From contig CALSFV010000017.1 in assembly GCA_943737045.1 (NCBI GenBank), positions 1,178,001 through 1,242,000 of the forward strand: 64,000 bases of DNA, in the 5' to 3' direction. The notes under the pieces were generated by a model. It made no database searches, had not been told where the DNA came from, and saw nothing but the letters and a program-made list of their open reading frames with translations. This document shows positions 1 to 15,500 of the stretch, piece after piece. How positions within the stretch are numbered: position 1 is the first letter of the stretch; each line of letters opens with the position of its first letter. The position numbers and the translations under genes are program-made. This DNA comes from Parapristionchus giblindavisi (lineage: Eukaryota > Nematoda > Chromadorea > Rhabditida > Diplogasteridae).

Positions 1-518
1 GATCAAGAAGAGAACAAGCTACCACTACACCACGTCGCCATGTTCTCACTGCTCTGTTAAGGGCTCTATCAGGGGAGCCTTATTTCATCGCCTACACAGC
101 CTGAAAACAGCGCGTTCGAAAGTACAAAATTTGATTAATTATATAAAATCGGAAAGTGCATGCCAGCCGCTGATTTTTTGGTTCCGACCTTATATTGCCT
201 ATAGCTATCGAGGAAAAATACTCTCGTCAATAGGTCTAAAAGATATTTTTTACACTTCCCTTGTTAGTCTGTTTGGAGAAAGAGTATAAAGGACTTTAGA
301 TATGCTTGCGAGACTTGTGGATTTCATGTTTCTGACTCCTTCTATTTGACATTGATATAATGCGCGATATTATATACGAATATTTCTTTGAAAAGTACGT
401 TACAAACAACGAAGCGTGGCGGTATTGTGGGATTTTGAAAACCCTTTCCGCATTTTTGAAAAGATGTAACGTAGAAAAACCCATGGTCTGATTGACGTCC
501 ATGGTGTTCGCTTTCCAG
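1..518. other. Left-edge sequence before first recognisable rme-8 exon
   Basis: No exon of RME-8 could be recognised here. One + frame stays open from 2 to about 290, but its translation does not resemble the RME-8 segment expected upstream of the GYF-like exon. The stretch 380-480 resembles the interior of the CCATAGG-type intron element found at 4552-4726. It is most likely an intron of rme-8, with the preceding exon outside the window. Confidence 0.5.
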
Positions 519-3500
519 ATGAAGGAATTGTACGCGGAGAAGGTTATCTTCGAGCGTACAGCCGTCTGGGCGAGTGGCATGACACAGTGGCAGTCACTCT
601 CCGCTGTCCCACAATTCCGATGGACCGTATGCTGTCAGCAGGTAAGAGCTCGGCATAGACCAGAGGCCGTATGCATGAACATTGGCAAACTTTTTGTCGA
701 CGAACAAGACGTTGCAAACGTAGACAGAGACCCTTTATCTAAGATCCTCCAGCTCGCTTGTATCCTCGCGTTTGTCGACAAACAATTTGTTCATACATAT
801 GGTCTCTGACGGGTTTTGAAATGTTCGGAGTAGCGCAGCTTTGTACTCAACTAAACGAATTTATTTGTAGGCTCCTCCTGTTGCGGGGACGGGCGAGCAG
901 TGTGGTGCGGTGCCTCTCTACAATCTGACCCAACTGGCTACCGTATGCCTGGATATTCTCACACAGATGGCTTCGTTCTTCCCCTCAAGGTAGGAGAGAT
1001 TATTGATTTGTATCTATTTCTGAAATTGTCGCTATAATTTATCACCGAATTACACACAGTGGACAACAAGTAAACCTGTGGAATTGGTGTCTCCGAGATC
1101 TTCACATAGATGATGAATTTTGAATTTTTTTATTCGATTTTGTGCTCTTTTTCAGGGATATCAACGGTTGTGTCGTGCGGCCCATGCCCAAGATCAAGAA
1201 GGTGCGTACGGCTTTGCACTTGTCGAATGTCTGACTCCTCTAACGACCCACCGTACTCTTACCGTATCGTTGTCATCTCTATGTACTTGCAGGTGCTCAC
1301 CGAGCCTGCTCTGCTCTACCAGATTGTTCAGCTGCTGCTCACATATGATCCACAGATCGTCCATCGAGTAGCCACTCTACTGTACATGATTATGCAGGTA
1401 CGGTAATAGGAGATTACTGTAGAATCCCCCCCCCCCCCCTCTGGGATATTGTGGCCATTCAGTTTAATAAACAATTTGAGCTTGATCTCTTTTAGGAACC
1501 ATAACCAGGTTACCGATTGGGCACTACTTCAGAATAGGGTACCAGTACACCGGGCAAGTCCGAAAGGACGTGAAAAATGAAATTAACACAAAGGAAAGGA
1601 CGTTTATATTAGGCAATTATACTATTATTTTGGACTGGTACCCTATTCTGAAGTAGTGCCACCGATTGATTGGTAACGAATTCTGATTAGGCTCCCCTCT
1701 TTTTTCAGGTTATTGATTGGTTGGGTATTGATTGATTATTCAGGACAATCCGTTCCTACCTCGTTTGTACCTCTCTGGCGTCTTCTTCTTCATTCTCATG
1801 TACAACGGCTCGAATGTGCTGCCTGTGGCTCGTTTCCTCCATTATACCCATCTGAAACAGGCCTTCCGATCCGCTATTGTGAGTACTGTAACGAACGCGA
1901 CGCGTCAGTCGGATGCGTCGCGGTTTTGGGATCTACTACAGTATAATCGATAATAATCTCTACTACAGCCACGATTGGGGACTCAATGCCAGTCGGTGCT
2001 CGCTCCACTGTTACCCGAAGCCGCCACGTACTACCTCGAGGAGTATGGTCCCGAGAAGTATGCCGAGGTACGGTAACTCGTGGGCACTGTAATGGTTATT
2101 GATTGTCTAAAATCGCCATATCCTTATTGTTTGGGTTTGGGATAGACGGCGAGAAGTAAATCGATCGAAACACGAATTTGACTGTTTTAATAAATTGCCT
2201 TGGCACTACACCGATGTCTGTTTATTAGATCAAAAACTTATGCACCAACCATAGGTCGAGAAGTATGTTACAAAGTGCCAAGCCTGAAGGCATTTTGAGC
2301 CAAAATTTGCCAAAAATCGAAAAACGTGACCGCATTTTGAAATGGCATCAATCTAATATTTATGATTGTAGGTGTTCCTGGGTGAATTCGACAATCCGGA
2401 GATCATTTGGAACACGGAAATGCGACGTCATCTCATCGAGAGAATCGCCCTTCATGTGTCTGACTTCACCGGAAGACTGACGAGTAATGTCAAGGTACGA
2501 CGAATTTTAAGCTGTTTCCCCTTTTCGATATCATCTGCTATCGATCAGAGTTTATCAATATAGTTTATTTGGTGTTGTTTACTTTTTTTATCAATCTTAC
2601 ATTGAATAAAAATTACTACAAGTGAGAGAAGACAGTATTGACAGTTTGGCATTAAAGTACCGATTGTAAAACGTTTAGCTATCGTAAATATGTGATTCAT
2701 ACGTTTCGAATGATAAATAAGGCAATACTATACTACATTGATTACCATTACAGGCACTCTACCAATACTGTCCCATTCCACTCATCGATTATCCCGAATT
2801 GGATCATGAACTCTTCTGTCACGTCTACTACCTTCGTCATTTGTGCGATCGTCAGCGATTCCCCGATTGGCCGATCCGAGATCCGGTAAGTAATAGTAAT
2901 CATAATATTTTAGAGGCACACCCGAGCTAATTTGAATCTCTCCGCTTTGACAATTCACTCTCGTTTTCGTTATAAATTAGAGTGTCGTCAAAGCGGAGAG
3001 CAAAATTAGCTAAAATTAAAACCAGCATATTCATTTCAAAATGTGTTGTGACGCATTTTTTGTTAGTTTGACCTTGGATAGCATTGTATTGTGTAGTTTG
3101 ATCTATGATGTTATTGTAGTTTGATCTTTGATCTCTCATCAGATTCCCTTCCTCCGTTCGTGTCTCGCCGCATGGCACGAAGAGATTGAGAAGAAACCAC
3201 CAGCGATGAGTGTAGAGGATGCAGCACATGTACTCGGACTCAAGACTGATGATGAGTTAGTTGATCTTTGATCTTTTAAACCTTCCTTGATCTTTGGTCT
3301 TGTTAACCATAATTGATTTTCGTTTTTTTAACCATAATGTTTAATATCTGATCCATTGTATCGCACTTTAACCTGCATCTGAAATGCATTCGTCCCAGTG
3401 GTTTCTAGTTACACTCTCTCTAGTTATCCCGCGGACTCAGCATGTTCTGATTCGTTTCGGTTACTTAAGTAAACTCGTTGAGTTCTCGTTTCTTGGTCAT

Positions 3501-6500
3501 TACATCAGTTGGATGTTCCGATGGTGTTTTGATAATTGGCTCGAACATTTCTGATTTAATAAATCGTATTGCAGTGCATGGCGCGATCAATCGACCGTCC
3601 GTCGTGCCTACTTCAAACTGGCCGCCAAGTACCATCCAGACAAGAATCCCGAGGGTCGTGAGATGTTCGAGAAGATCAATGCCGCCTATGAGGTATACGG
3701 TATTTTCCTGGGTACGGTATCACCTATGTGTATTGCATGGCTATGGTCGGTTATTTAATTTAAGCTATACTAGTAAAGATCAAAGATCAAAGTGTTAAAG
3801 GGCGGGTTACAAGAACAGTTGATCCATTGTGGTGATTAATGAAGATGCGATAAATGGCAAGATATTGCACAATAATAAAAATGATAATAATAATAACGTT
3901 TGTAGTTGCTTTCATCTGGCGCTGGCGCCGGAGGAGCCCCGGATCCGAAGCGAATCGCTCTGTGTCTGCGAGCACAATCGATAATCTACTCGAGACACTC
4001 GGAAGGTACTGTAATCGATTGCCATTATTGATCGTAGACATTGTTTAATCATTGGAATATTCTTTATTCATATGCGTGTTAAAGGAAGGCGTATCAGATG
4101 TTTTGTATATGAACGATTGTTGACTTGTGATTGAAACATGAAACGTGCTGGTACTGAGAATGGACTTGTATTGATTTTGACTAGCGCGATTCTCTTTTTA
4201 CTGATGTATCGATAAATCAATCAATAGCTTAGACTATTTTCTACTTCCAAAGTCCTTATTTTAATTTTTTTAAATATTGATTATTTTTGCAGAATTATCC
4301 GCATACAAATACGCCGGATACGGTCAATTGATCAAGACGATTGATATGGAAGCCAAGGACTCCACTCTATTCCAAAAGGTTATCGATTTATTTTATTTAA
4401 AAGAAGGTATGCGTTGCCTACGTAGGAGAGAGTGAGAGAAGGGAGAGTGAGTCATACACTGTAGTCAAATGACGGAAGGGCTAGAACGATCACATCTATG
4501 GAATTGTGATGTTTATGTATTATTCAGTAGGATTGTCAGTGAGATGTGAGACCATAGGTCGAGAAGTATGTTACAAAGTACCAAGCCTGACCGGATTTTG
4601 AGCCAAAATTTCACAAAAATAGAAAACCCTGACCGGATTTTGAAAACCGGTAACACTTCTCCATGCGCTTGTGACGTCATATTTATTTGCAAACAGTTTG
4701 CCAACCTTCATGCATACGGCCTATGGAAAGCGTAGCTGATATGTTATTGAACAAAATCGCGAAAACAAAAGTAGTGGGAAAAAAATTGTTAGAGTGCACA
4801 AAACTAGTAGAGTTTCTATGTCTTTCTATCCTTTTCTTTTCTTTTCTTTTTAAATAGAGTATTAATGATTGATTTCAGGGAGGCGGTGAGTTGTTGTCGT
4901 CTGCGATCGAACTCGCCAATCACACTCTTATGAGTTCTGCACTCAATGCTGAACAACTGAGACGGGATCAGGGATTGGAGGTAGGTATTTGGTGCTTTTA
5001 TTGAAAGGTTGTGAATTTGGTATAAAATTAAGCAAAAATCTGAATGAAAATGGTGTGATACCAGTAACTGTTCACAAAATTTGTCTTGGGCAACTGTTGT
5101 CGTGTTGTATTCTAATAGCTCGATGTCGACTGACAGATCAATGACAACAAGTGAGATTTATGTTTCGGGCTGCTTATGACTTTCTCTTATTTTGATGATG
5201 GCCGATGGACCTTGTAGCATCGATATCTATTGCATATCGTATTCAGGCGCTGATGACAGCGTTTGATCGATGCGTTCCGATGGTTACCGCGGCGTCCACT
5301 CCCGACGAAATGCCCGTACAGGTATTTGATCTTTGATCTTTGTAGTTTGATAATTTTATCTGTGTAGTGTAGTTTGATCTCTAGGCAACATCAGGTAGTA
5401 ATCATAATCAAGTGTATGGGTGTTTGACCTTTGTAGTGTAGTTTGATCTTTGATCTTTGGTCATGCGACTATCATTCTCCCTACTACAGGTATGTGAGCA
5501 CGTGTGCAACTGCTTCGGTACTGCAGCTCGTTTCGAGGGATGCAGGGCGCGTATCGCCGAGATGCCTACTATATTCGGCAATCTGTGCAGACTGCTACAG
5601 TTCCCGGTAAGATTACGGTATTGATGTAGGATTACGGTAGCTTCACTGTATATATAACATGCCTTCGACAGCTGATCTTTCATACAAAAGTTAAGAGAAA
5701 GATTTCGACTGTATTGGTGAATCTTATGAGATTGATAAAGGGAGCGGCATAGAATTTTTGCTGCTTTTGTAGAGTTGCGTGTCCAGAATTTGACCCAATC
5801 GGAAGGGCATATCTTGTTTACTGATATAATATATTGTCAATTACAGCAATTGACTCGTCTTGGTTCTGCTGCTGCTGAATGTGTGTGTTCTCTCGCTGTG
5901 TGCACTCTACTACAGACTCAGCTATTCCAGGTACCGTAATCAACCACTAAATATGTACCTTGAAAACTTGTTAGGCTGGAAGACTAGAAGACCCGGCTGG
6001 AAAGCCCGTTAAAAATTATCGTTTTAGGTGGGCTACCCGGTCCGAAAATATTTTTTCGTACATCTACTTATTTAGTCACTGACCGTAACCCTATGTTTTC
6101 GTGCTAACAAGGGAATGGTGTGAACTCACATATCCCGATTTTCACGAAAGTTGCATGGTTTACTAATTCGACTACGCTGATTTCAAATCAGCCTTAAAAA
6201 CCTGCGAAATGTTTTTGTGAAGCGAGTTATAGCCCGACAAAAAGCGATTTTTCGTTTTTTTCAAGCGATTGTTCATCTCATATCCTTGCTCAATATAAGC
6301 ATGCTCTTCTTTCTCCACTCCCAGCTGCAGCGTGGGTTAAGTGTTAAGATGTTTGGTAGGTATTTCGTTTGATTCTGCCATTCGATTCTGCCATTTTTTT
6401 AAAAATTTGATCATACACATTGATCGCCTAATGATGGCCGGTTTCAAACATTCAATCGGAAGATCAATCAAACCAGCCTCGTCTGGAATACCAACCAAAC

Positions 6501-9500
6501 ATCTTACCCCTTGACCAAGCTGTAAAAGAGTATGGAGAGAGAAGAGCATGCTCATATAGAGCAAGGATATGAGTTCGCTACAATCGCTTGAAAAATCGAA
6601 AAATCGCTTTTCGTCGGCCTATAACTCGTTTCACAAAAACATTTCGCAGATTTTTAAGTCTGATTTGAAATCAGCGTAGTTGAATTAGTAAACCATGCAA
6701 CTTTCGTGAAAATCGGGATATGTGAGTTCACACCATTCCCATGTAAGACCCATTCCCATTCGAATCGTTTTTTGTTTCAGTCTGGTGTACTGTGGCAGCT
6801 CATTCCGCAGCTGTTCCATTACGATTACACGTTGGATGAAGGAGGTAAGTTGGTTGGTTACGGTAGCTTTGGATTACTGTAGCTTTGACCATGATTATCG
6901 ATTGAACATACCGTAATATGTGCAGGTGTCTCGCATTCGGAGAGTACCAACAAGCAGACAATGGCGAACAAAGTGGCTAGGAGTAGTCTCGAAGCGCTCG
7001 CATGTCTGGCAGGTACGGTACATGGCTCCTTCAACATACCGTAATCTGGGAACAATCATGCAGTTTCATATCCTCATCATGCGAGGACCGACTCACCATA
7101 TAAAGCGTTGAGCGAAAACTTACAATTCATGAAAAAATATTTTTTCTATTTATGTTAAATGTATGGGAACAATTTGTTCAGGATTCCGAGAGGAAACGCC
7201 TGATAACGATGGTGTGCAGAACAGTCTGAGGGCACTATTGACTCCATATGTGTGCAAATGCATGCGGACGATGGATAACGATGCGGTGAGTGATCAATAC
7301 CGTAATAGTTGAGTCCCCTCATGTAGACCGCTCACAGTAGGGAGATCTTGCCAGAATGATCTCCCATAATTTTCTTTACATTGTCATTCCTCATGATCCA
7401 TTTCCCGAAAGAAAATGGGCGAAGTTTTGGACTTTTGTCAGTCGCCGACTGTTATTCTGTAAACCTGCGGTTTTCGTGTTTCTGAGATGTTTCAATAATA
7501 AGCTTTGTGGCTCTGAATTCAATCTGGCCGTTTTGTTGAAAATTTCAACATGAAATATAGATAATGCCGTTTCGTTATGATTTTTTATAGAGTAAGTATG
7601 TTCTTGATTACAAATATAATACAGCCATGTCGTGTATAGATAATAACGTATAGTTATGATTTTTTTAAAAATTTCTCGATTGCCACTTTTATAGTTGAAC
7701 TCCGTTTGCAGGTGCTCAAACTACTCAACAGTAACACGGAGAACCCTTACCTCATCTGGGACAATGGAACGAGGGCCGAGTTATTGGAGTTTGTGGAGAG
7801 GCATAGGACGAATAACGAACAGACGGTGGGTGATTTTATGATTTTTTTCTAATTTGAAACTCGGCTCTGACAATCCTCTCTCGCTTTCTTTGTTTACGAG
7901 AGAGTGTAGCCAGAGCGGAGAGTGAAGTTAGTTCGGGTGTTCATTTGAAAAATTGAAATGTATTTCAGCATAACTGAAGGTGTTCTGCTAGCATTTTAGT
8001 TTATCATTGGCATTACTGTAATCTGAGAAAACGAATCAATAATATAGATTTTAAGTTAATCGATAAAATCAATCAATAATGTATTCAGAGTGAGCTATTC
8101 GGTGCTGAATTCCGTCTATCAGTCCATTCAAAGGAGCTCATCGTGGGTGAATTGTTCGTACGCATCTACAACGAACAACCGCAGTTTCCACTTACGGTAA
8201 GTTCGTGCTTTAGTGCTTAGGGTCATTGACTTATGCGTTAACAATAAGTCAGACTTAGATTGGGACGAGTTTTTGGAAAATCTGCTCCTGGATTATCTTC
8301 GAAATATAGATTGTTCATATTCGAGCGAACAAGATGTATTCATGTTTCTCTTAGCTTTAATAGTATTCTTGATTGCGAAAAGAGTGATATTTATCAAACG
8401 GTTTAATAATGTGTTCCTAATCAAATTAATACTGTGGTCTTGCAAAAAAATATATAGAAAATATTACTATATATCTTAATTTGATAGGATGCGAAGTCGA
8501 CATGCGTTGATCTACTCGATTACATAGCCAAGTACTCGGAGGAGTTGACAGGACGAAAGAAGAAGAGTCTGAATGGATCGATAGCCAATGGATCCATGAA
8601 TGGAAGTGCCGAGAGTGGAGGTCAGGGTGTATATTTGAAGTTAGATGTGGTTTCCGCCTGTTGATTTTGTGTTTCGTACAAGCCATTTAATTGTCTGAGC
8701 GATAGCTATTGCAATTCATTTAATATATTGGAATGATACGCTTACTCGAATATAAAAGTTGATGCTTTGGATACTGGCCGATATTACTGTTCGGTTCTTT
8801 GATTATCGAGGTTGATCTTTGATCTTTGATCTCTCAGATCTGCTTATCGATTGGAAAGAAGCCTCAGCATGTGGTTCGTCCATTACTACAGAGGAACGCG
8901 TGCGAATGACGATGCAGGCTCTCGCAACGCTCATCGAAAATAATCCGGGTACGGTAGGGGGATATTGATTTATTGATTGACTATGGTTTTGCGAAATTGT
9001 TCAAGTTGATGTAAATCACAAAATTTTCACTTGAGACCAGCGTTTTCTATGAAAAATTGGCTAAATATATTATTTGTATTCGAGCCGGTGAATTTCGGTT
9101 TTGTGAGTTTCATGTAAAATGTATGGCTCATCTATGACAATGGTTTTTCCTTAGGTCGATTAATATGAATTATTATTTTACAGGAGTGGAGATACTGTTG
9201 ATTGGTCATCTTCAGATGCTCGTATGCTATCTCCGGTTTGTTTCTCGGCTTTTTTCGTTTTCGGTTTGTACAAAAATAGCTTATATGAAAAGTACTACTA
9301 TTTGCATACTACAAAGACTTTTTCGTTGGCTAAGAATCGATTTTATCGATCTTTTAATTTATTAATGGTATCCCCTTGTTTCCCAGAGCTCGCTTCTATC
9401 CGCAGCTACAGTATGCCGCCCTTACCGTACTGTCGCTCGCCGCTACGAATAAGTGAGTGTCTGAAGATTACTGTAACCGATCGATATCAATCAATAACTG

Positions 9501-12500
9501 TCTTCTCTTTTCAGGGAATGCGTGCACGATTTGGCCACAGTCAAAGCGTGCTCAGGAATCTTTACGCTTATGGTCGATCGGGAAGATGGTACTGTAGTAT
9601 TATATTTATTGATTATCCGATATTTTATTGATTGACTTATTCCAGCTATTGCTCCATCGCTGCGCGCTCTCATTGCTCTAGCTGCCAACGTGCAAATCGT
9701 CAAGGAGATGTTAGAATACGGTAAGTGGAAGACATTATCGATTGATTTGTAGGCGGAGTCTTGGATCTTATTATTCAGTAGAATCATTAATAACGAAAGA
9801 AACGAGCAAGATCGGAGTGAGAGTTCCGTCGCTTTGTAAATTTTGGTTTGGGTGTTATTTGACATTCGATGGAATTATAAAGGAAAAAAACATTAATAAA
9901 TAGTAGGCACATAATGGATCGATCGATATAATTGAATAGATGATTATCGATTGATTGGACAGGTGGTCTACTGTACATTCTTCGTGTGATCATCCAACGA
10001 CCGAACGAGGCTACGGCTGGACTGAGATTGTCTGCTGCTGAACTATTGGCAAAGCTGCAAGTGAGACATTTTTACACGTTTTATCTGTTAAAATAATGTT
10101 CAAAAGGCGCAAAAATAGCATAAAGAGCGTCGAGAAAATAGTGGAATCTATTCTTTTTTTTTCGATTTTTAAACAGGAATATTGTTTTTTTATGTTCACT
10201 TTTTCTAAATAACAATACCCGCATATCACCTTTACGCATTATCACCCCGTTGTGCATGTTTACTGAAATTGCACATTTAAATGAAATATGTATAAAAATG
10301 TAAAATAGGCGGACAAGTTAACGGGTCCACGATGGCAACGTTTCATCGTCAAGTTCCTTCCACCCATATTCGCTGACGCATTCAGAGACTCGCCAACCAC
10401 TGCGTATGATTTATTGATTTATTGATTTTAGGACTTTCAGTCATTTTCCAATTATTGATTTTTAGTGAATTATCGATTTTTAGAATTAAATATTCTTTAT
10501 TGTAGCCTGTCGATGTTCGATTCAACGAGTGAGAATCCAGAATTGATTTGGAACGACGCGTCGAGAATGGCTGTGAAAGCTGCTGTGGAGAAGGCCATGA
10601 AGGAGCTGGCTGAGAGACAACGAGTTGATGATGAGGCCAAATGGGATATGGTAAGGAGATTACGGTAGTTGTGGTGGGGGTTACGGTATGATGAGGCCAA
10701 ATGGGATATGGTAAGGAGATGACGGTAGTTGTGGTGGGGGTTACGGTATGATGAGGCCAAATGGGATATGGTAAGGAGATTACGGTAGTTGTGGTGGGGG
10801 TTACGGTATGATGAGGCCAAATGGGATATGGTAAGGAGATTACGGTAGTTGTGGTGGGGGTACGGTATGATGAGGCCAAATGGGATATGGTAAGGAGATT
10901 ACGGTAGTTGTCGTGGGGGTTACGGTATGGTGAGGCCAAATGGGATATGGTAGGTAGATTACGGTAGTTATGGTCTCGATTACGGTAGTTGTAGTAATTT
11001 TTGGGCGAGTGCGTTATGTTTGTTATAGAGTTTGAGAGAAACATGATTATCGATTAGTGAGAACTATTGATTGTTGTGTTTGTGTTGTACAGCCCCGCAG
11101 AATCTCCCTTCGTGCATGTGATCCCGGGGATCCCCGGGATCCCCCCGTGCTCCTCGATTTTTTGTGGTGTGAATATTGAATATCAGGTGTGAGAATTGTT
11201 ACTATTCTTTTTCTCTTTACTTGAACTATTTTATCAAGGAAAGTTCGGAATTTTATCAATTACGTAGCCCGAGAACAGATATTGAAATTATTAATTTTTA
11301 GCAAATGCAGCGCAAAAATATTGAAGAACTCGCGCACATTCGGCTTTATTAATCTCAAAGTGACTTTTTTCGGCATTTCTATTTCTTAGGATAATTTAAT
11401 TGACAAGCGTTCAAAAATTCCAAATTTTCCTTGATAAAATAGTTCAAGTAAAGAGGAAAGCAATAGGAACAATTGTCACACCTGATATTCAATATTCACA
11501 GCACAAAAAAATCGAGGAGCACGGGGGATCCCCGGACACGTTAGTTCAAAATGTGAAAGAGATGGGAATAGCGGGGCAAAAGGAATGCTGAAGGCGACTA
11601 TCCAAATCTGTGGTGCGCGCCTTGGTGTGTTTTTGCAATAATGAGACGATAGTCATTAGATAGAGCGGCGCACCTCAGACAGGTTTGGTAGCGCGGCGGA
11701 GATTGCGATAGAGACAATCATTGGATGCCATCGCGCACGCACATCCTCTCTAATGAATCCCACCAAACCCGTCTGGCATCCGCCCCGCCCTCTTTATATT
11801 CAATCTTTTTCCTAAAACTTCTGCCATCGCTGGAAAACGATATTTCATTGGTGCCCTGCTATTACAGAGGCTGAACTAACGTGCGGAATCACATGCACGA
11901 AGGGAGATTCTGTGGGGCTGTACAATCCGAATGAACTTCATTTATTTGCAGTCCCTGGTAGCCGCGGATGATTGGTGTGCGTATGGTGACTCCGTATCCG
12001 GTGAATTGGTAGTGGGCGGAGTCTTCATCCGGCTCTTCATCGCCAATCCCGGCTGGGCCGTGCGACACCCACGGCAGTTTGCCACCGAACTCATTGAGAA
12101 TGTACGGTACTACGGTAGTCACACTACTGAGCGGATCATGAACTGACTTTAATGATTACGGTAGCCAAAAATTGATATTCAGGCTCTTGAATCTATGCGT
12201 GCCAAGCCGAATACGGTAGCGGCGGGAGATTTGAATACGCTGACGACTGCCTTTGTGGAATTGATACGACACCATCCAAATACCGCTGATCAGGTGAGGG
12301 CTTACAAGGAGTCTTTTTTAGCTTAATGTGGCGATCAGAGATGAGTTATAGCTCATCTGAAAGCCCTTTTTTTGTAGATTAAGAATATCTGCTTTAAAAA
12401 AGTGCAAAAGAGGTCTGTACACTGACTGACAGCCTACCGAAACTAGTGCAACCCCTCCTTCAATGATGCGCAAATGATGTGCGCACTGGTGGGCTAGTTC

Positions 12501-15500
12501 TCCGCGTTATTTCTGCGAGCTAGTGGTGGCACATCTAGCCTCGTTCTCCCTTTCCCATGGTGAATTTGCAATAGTGATTTGCAAGGGCCGACGAGGTGAA
12601 CTTGCACCGGCTGTAGAAACCTTTCCATTTTTTTCAGTAGTTTTACACTGTTGTTTAACATCTTTCGTCCTTCTAACCTTATCCAAGTTCATTAGATATA
12701 TCATAATAACTCATCTTTACCTCTGTAGCAATACTATCGTACATCGAAAAATCATTGGATCATGATTCATCTGAACCATTCTGAATGGTTCTAGCAGATC
12801 AAACGCGAATATGGCCGAATGGGGCATTTTTACGCTCTATCTTTCTTTTCATTATTTTTCTTTCACTCTAATCTAGTTAGTCCGCGAGAATCACAATTTA
12901 ATATTGTGTTTCTCACAAAATCATCATTTTTATTTACTAATAAATCGTTCCGATGATATCACAGAACCGGAACCGGGAAATCGGTAGCCCTCCAAAATGA
13001 CACAATATTAAATTGCGATTCTCGCGGACTAACTAGATTAGAGTGAAAGAAAAATAATGAAAAGAAAGAGAGAGCGTAAAAATGCCCCATTCGGCCATAT
13101 TCGCGTTTGATCTGCTAGAACCATTCAGAATGGTTCAGATGAATCATGATCCAGTGATTTTTCGATGTACGATAGCTCGCGGAGATAACTCGGAGAACTA
13201 ACCCATCATTGCGGGGTGGGAATTTTTCTAAAATTGGCAGGCTTCAAGTCCGTGCACAGACCTCTTTAGCATTTTTAAGCAGATATTCTTAATCTTCAGA
13301 AAAAGGGCTTTGAGATGAGCTATGACTCATCTCTGATCGCCACCTTAAGCTGAGAGAGACTCCTTGTTAGTGATTTTATTTATTGTGGATTTGGGAAAAT
13401 GCAGAACATAGCATGGAAATGAAAATAAATAGTGGAAAAGCATGGAAAACACAAACACGGAAAACATGGGAGAATGGATTAATATCATATCTGAATAGTC
13501 TAGATAAATCTAGGCAGATCGCTGTTTTGGAGTCTCAATTAATGGAACCGATCACTGATTCTTTTAATAGTCGATCTGCCTTTTAAGTAAACAACACCTA
13601 TTTCTGTTATTTTTCTAATTTCAGTTGCCCGCCCAAGGTTATCTTCCTCAGTTCTGTACAGCGATAGCCAGAGCGGCCATTCTGATGCTCCATCAATTGG
13701 CGGAAAATACGGTAAATATATGATAATTGCCTGTTGAATTGTGGTTGCAGTGTAGTTATAGAAGAGGTGGGGTATCGTACATCGAAAAATTATTGGATCA
13801 TGATTCGTTTGAACCATTCTGAATGGTTCTAGCGAATCAAAGGCGATTATGACCGAATACGGCATTTTTGTTCTTATTCTTTCTTTTCATAGTTTTTATT
13901 TCACTCTAATCTAGTTAGTCCGCGAGAATCATGCCTAAATATTGCGTTTTCGCAAAATTAAGTTAAAACATAATTCACAGGAAACGCAGAGCCGAAGGCC
14001 AAACCGGGAAATAGTCCATCCGAATTTGAAATCTTCGGAACGATTTATTCATTTACGAATCACCATGATTTTATGAAAACGCATTATTTTATCATGATTC
14101 TCGCGGACTAACTAGATTAGAATGAAATAAAAACAATGAAAAAAAAGAATAAGAACAAAATGCTTCATTCGGTCAGCATCGCTTTTGATTCGCTAGAACC
14201 ATTCAGAATGGTTCAAACGAATCATGATCCAATAATTTTTCGATGTACGATACATCTATTACCGGTATTCAATTTGTGGTGGCATATGCGATCTCATACT
14301 CTTCATAAATCATTATTGTAAATGAGGCTGAATTGTGTTCTTGACAGGTGTGCGCTGATGCATTTGGTCGACTGAATTGTATTGAGGGCATTAAGAAGTG
14401 TATGGAGATACAACCAAGTGAGTCGTTTTCTTTTATGTAATTTTCAAGCATATTTGAATGGGTGAAAACGGATTTTTTGCTCCCAGCTTTGCCTTCCGAG
14501 AGAGTGTGTTTTTTTTTTCTTTTCGCGACTTTTGAACAGAGCAAAGAACAAAAGTAGGGGAAACTTTGAATATCGATTGAGTGAGTGAGAGAGGTTTCAT
14601 TCTATTGTAAGGAGACCGTTACCTGTCGGTCTCTCCATGTTACACAATATTTCGCTGTTCTCTATCTACCTTCGCAAGTCTGAGCTTGATTCGTGATGGT
14701 GTGGCTACTCACATTGATTACTGTAATAGTCAATCAATAAATCGATTTCAGCTCTTATGCATGAGGCCGCACACGCTCTCAAATGTCTGATGAAGAGGAA
14801 TAACACGGGAGATCTCGCTGCACAGTTTCTCTCAACGGGAATGATCGATTTCCTGCTGCGGGTTCTGGCTGGAAAAGTGGATGGTACGGTATTTTTTTGA
14901 TTGGTGTGTATTGGGTGGAAATACATCTTACTGTTGGATTCATAGAGTTCCTCGGCTGGTATGAGCTTGATTACTGTATCATCGATTGATTATTGATTGA
15001 TTTCAGGTGCAAATTCTCCAGCAGCACGGGCTGAGATCGTTGATGCTTTCAAGGTGATTGCGGGTTTCAACTTTGTTTTATATTTGGAACCATCATCTTA
15101 ATCTGATTTGTTCCCAAATTCTCTTGAATTTCAAAACTTTATCTGTATTTATCATATTCGCTTGAAATAGACACGTCGAAGTTAGAATCGCTAAGATAAT
15201 AATAATAATAATAATAATTATTATTATTATTATTATTATTATTACTACGATTCATCATTTTCACAAAAAGTTCTTCTGCTGCCTTTTCTCTCTGCGGTTC
15301 GGTCGGTTGGACTATTCTCTCTCCACTCTCGGCTTCACTCGCCAATTCCATCAAGAGAAGAGGACCAACAGTTGAGTCCCCTCCTAGAAGACTTTGGAAA
15401 GTCAGGAGCGGTATTTCCATCTTGTCAAGCAGGCCGATTGGACGAACAACGTAAAGTTTTCGTGGGTTATTTTACTATTCTAATCAAGTTTCATGTACGG

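Noticed and set aside
9224..9631. 135-residue + strand open frame overlapping rme-8 exons
   Set aside because: It runs through introns and uses a different frame from the family-matching exons 9387-9452 and 9515-9588.
10382..11044. 220-residue - strand open frame with repeated [13 protein letters not shown] units
   Set aside because: It is the complement of the 60-bp tandem array derived from an rme-8 exon end and intron.
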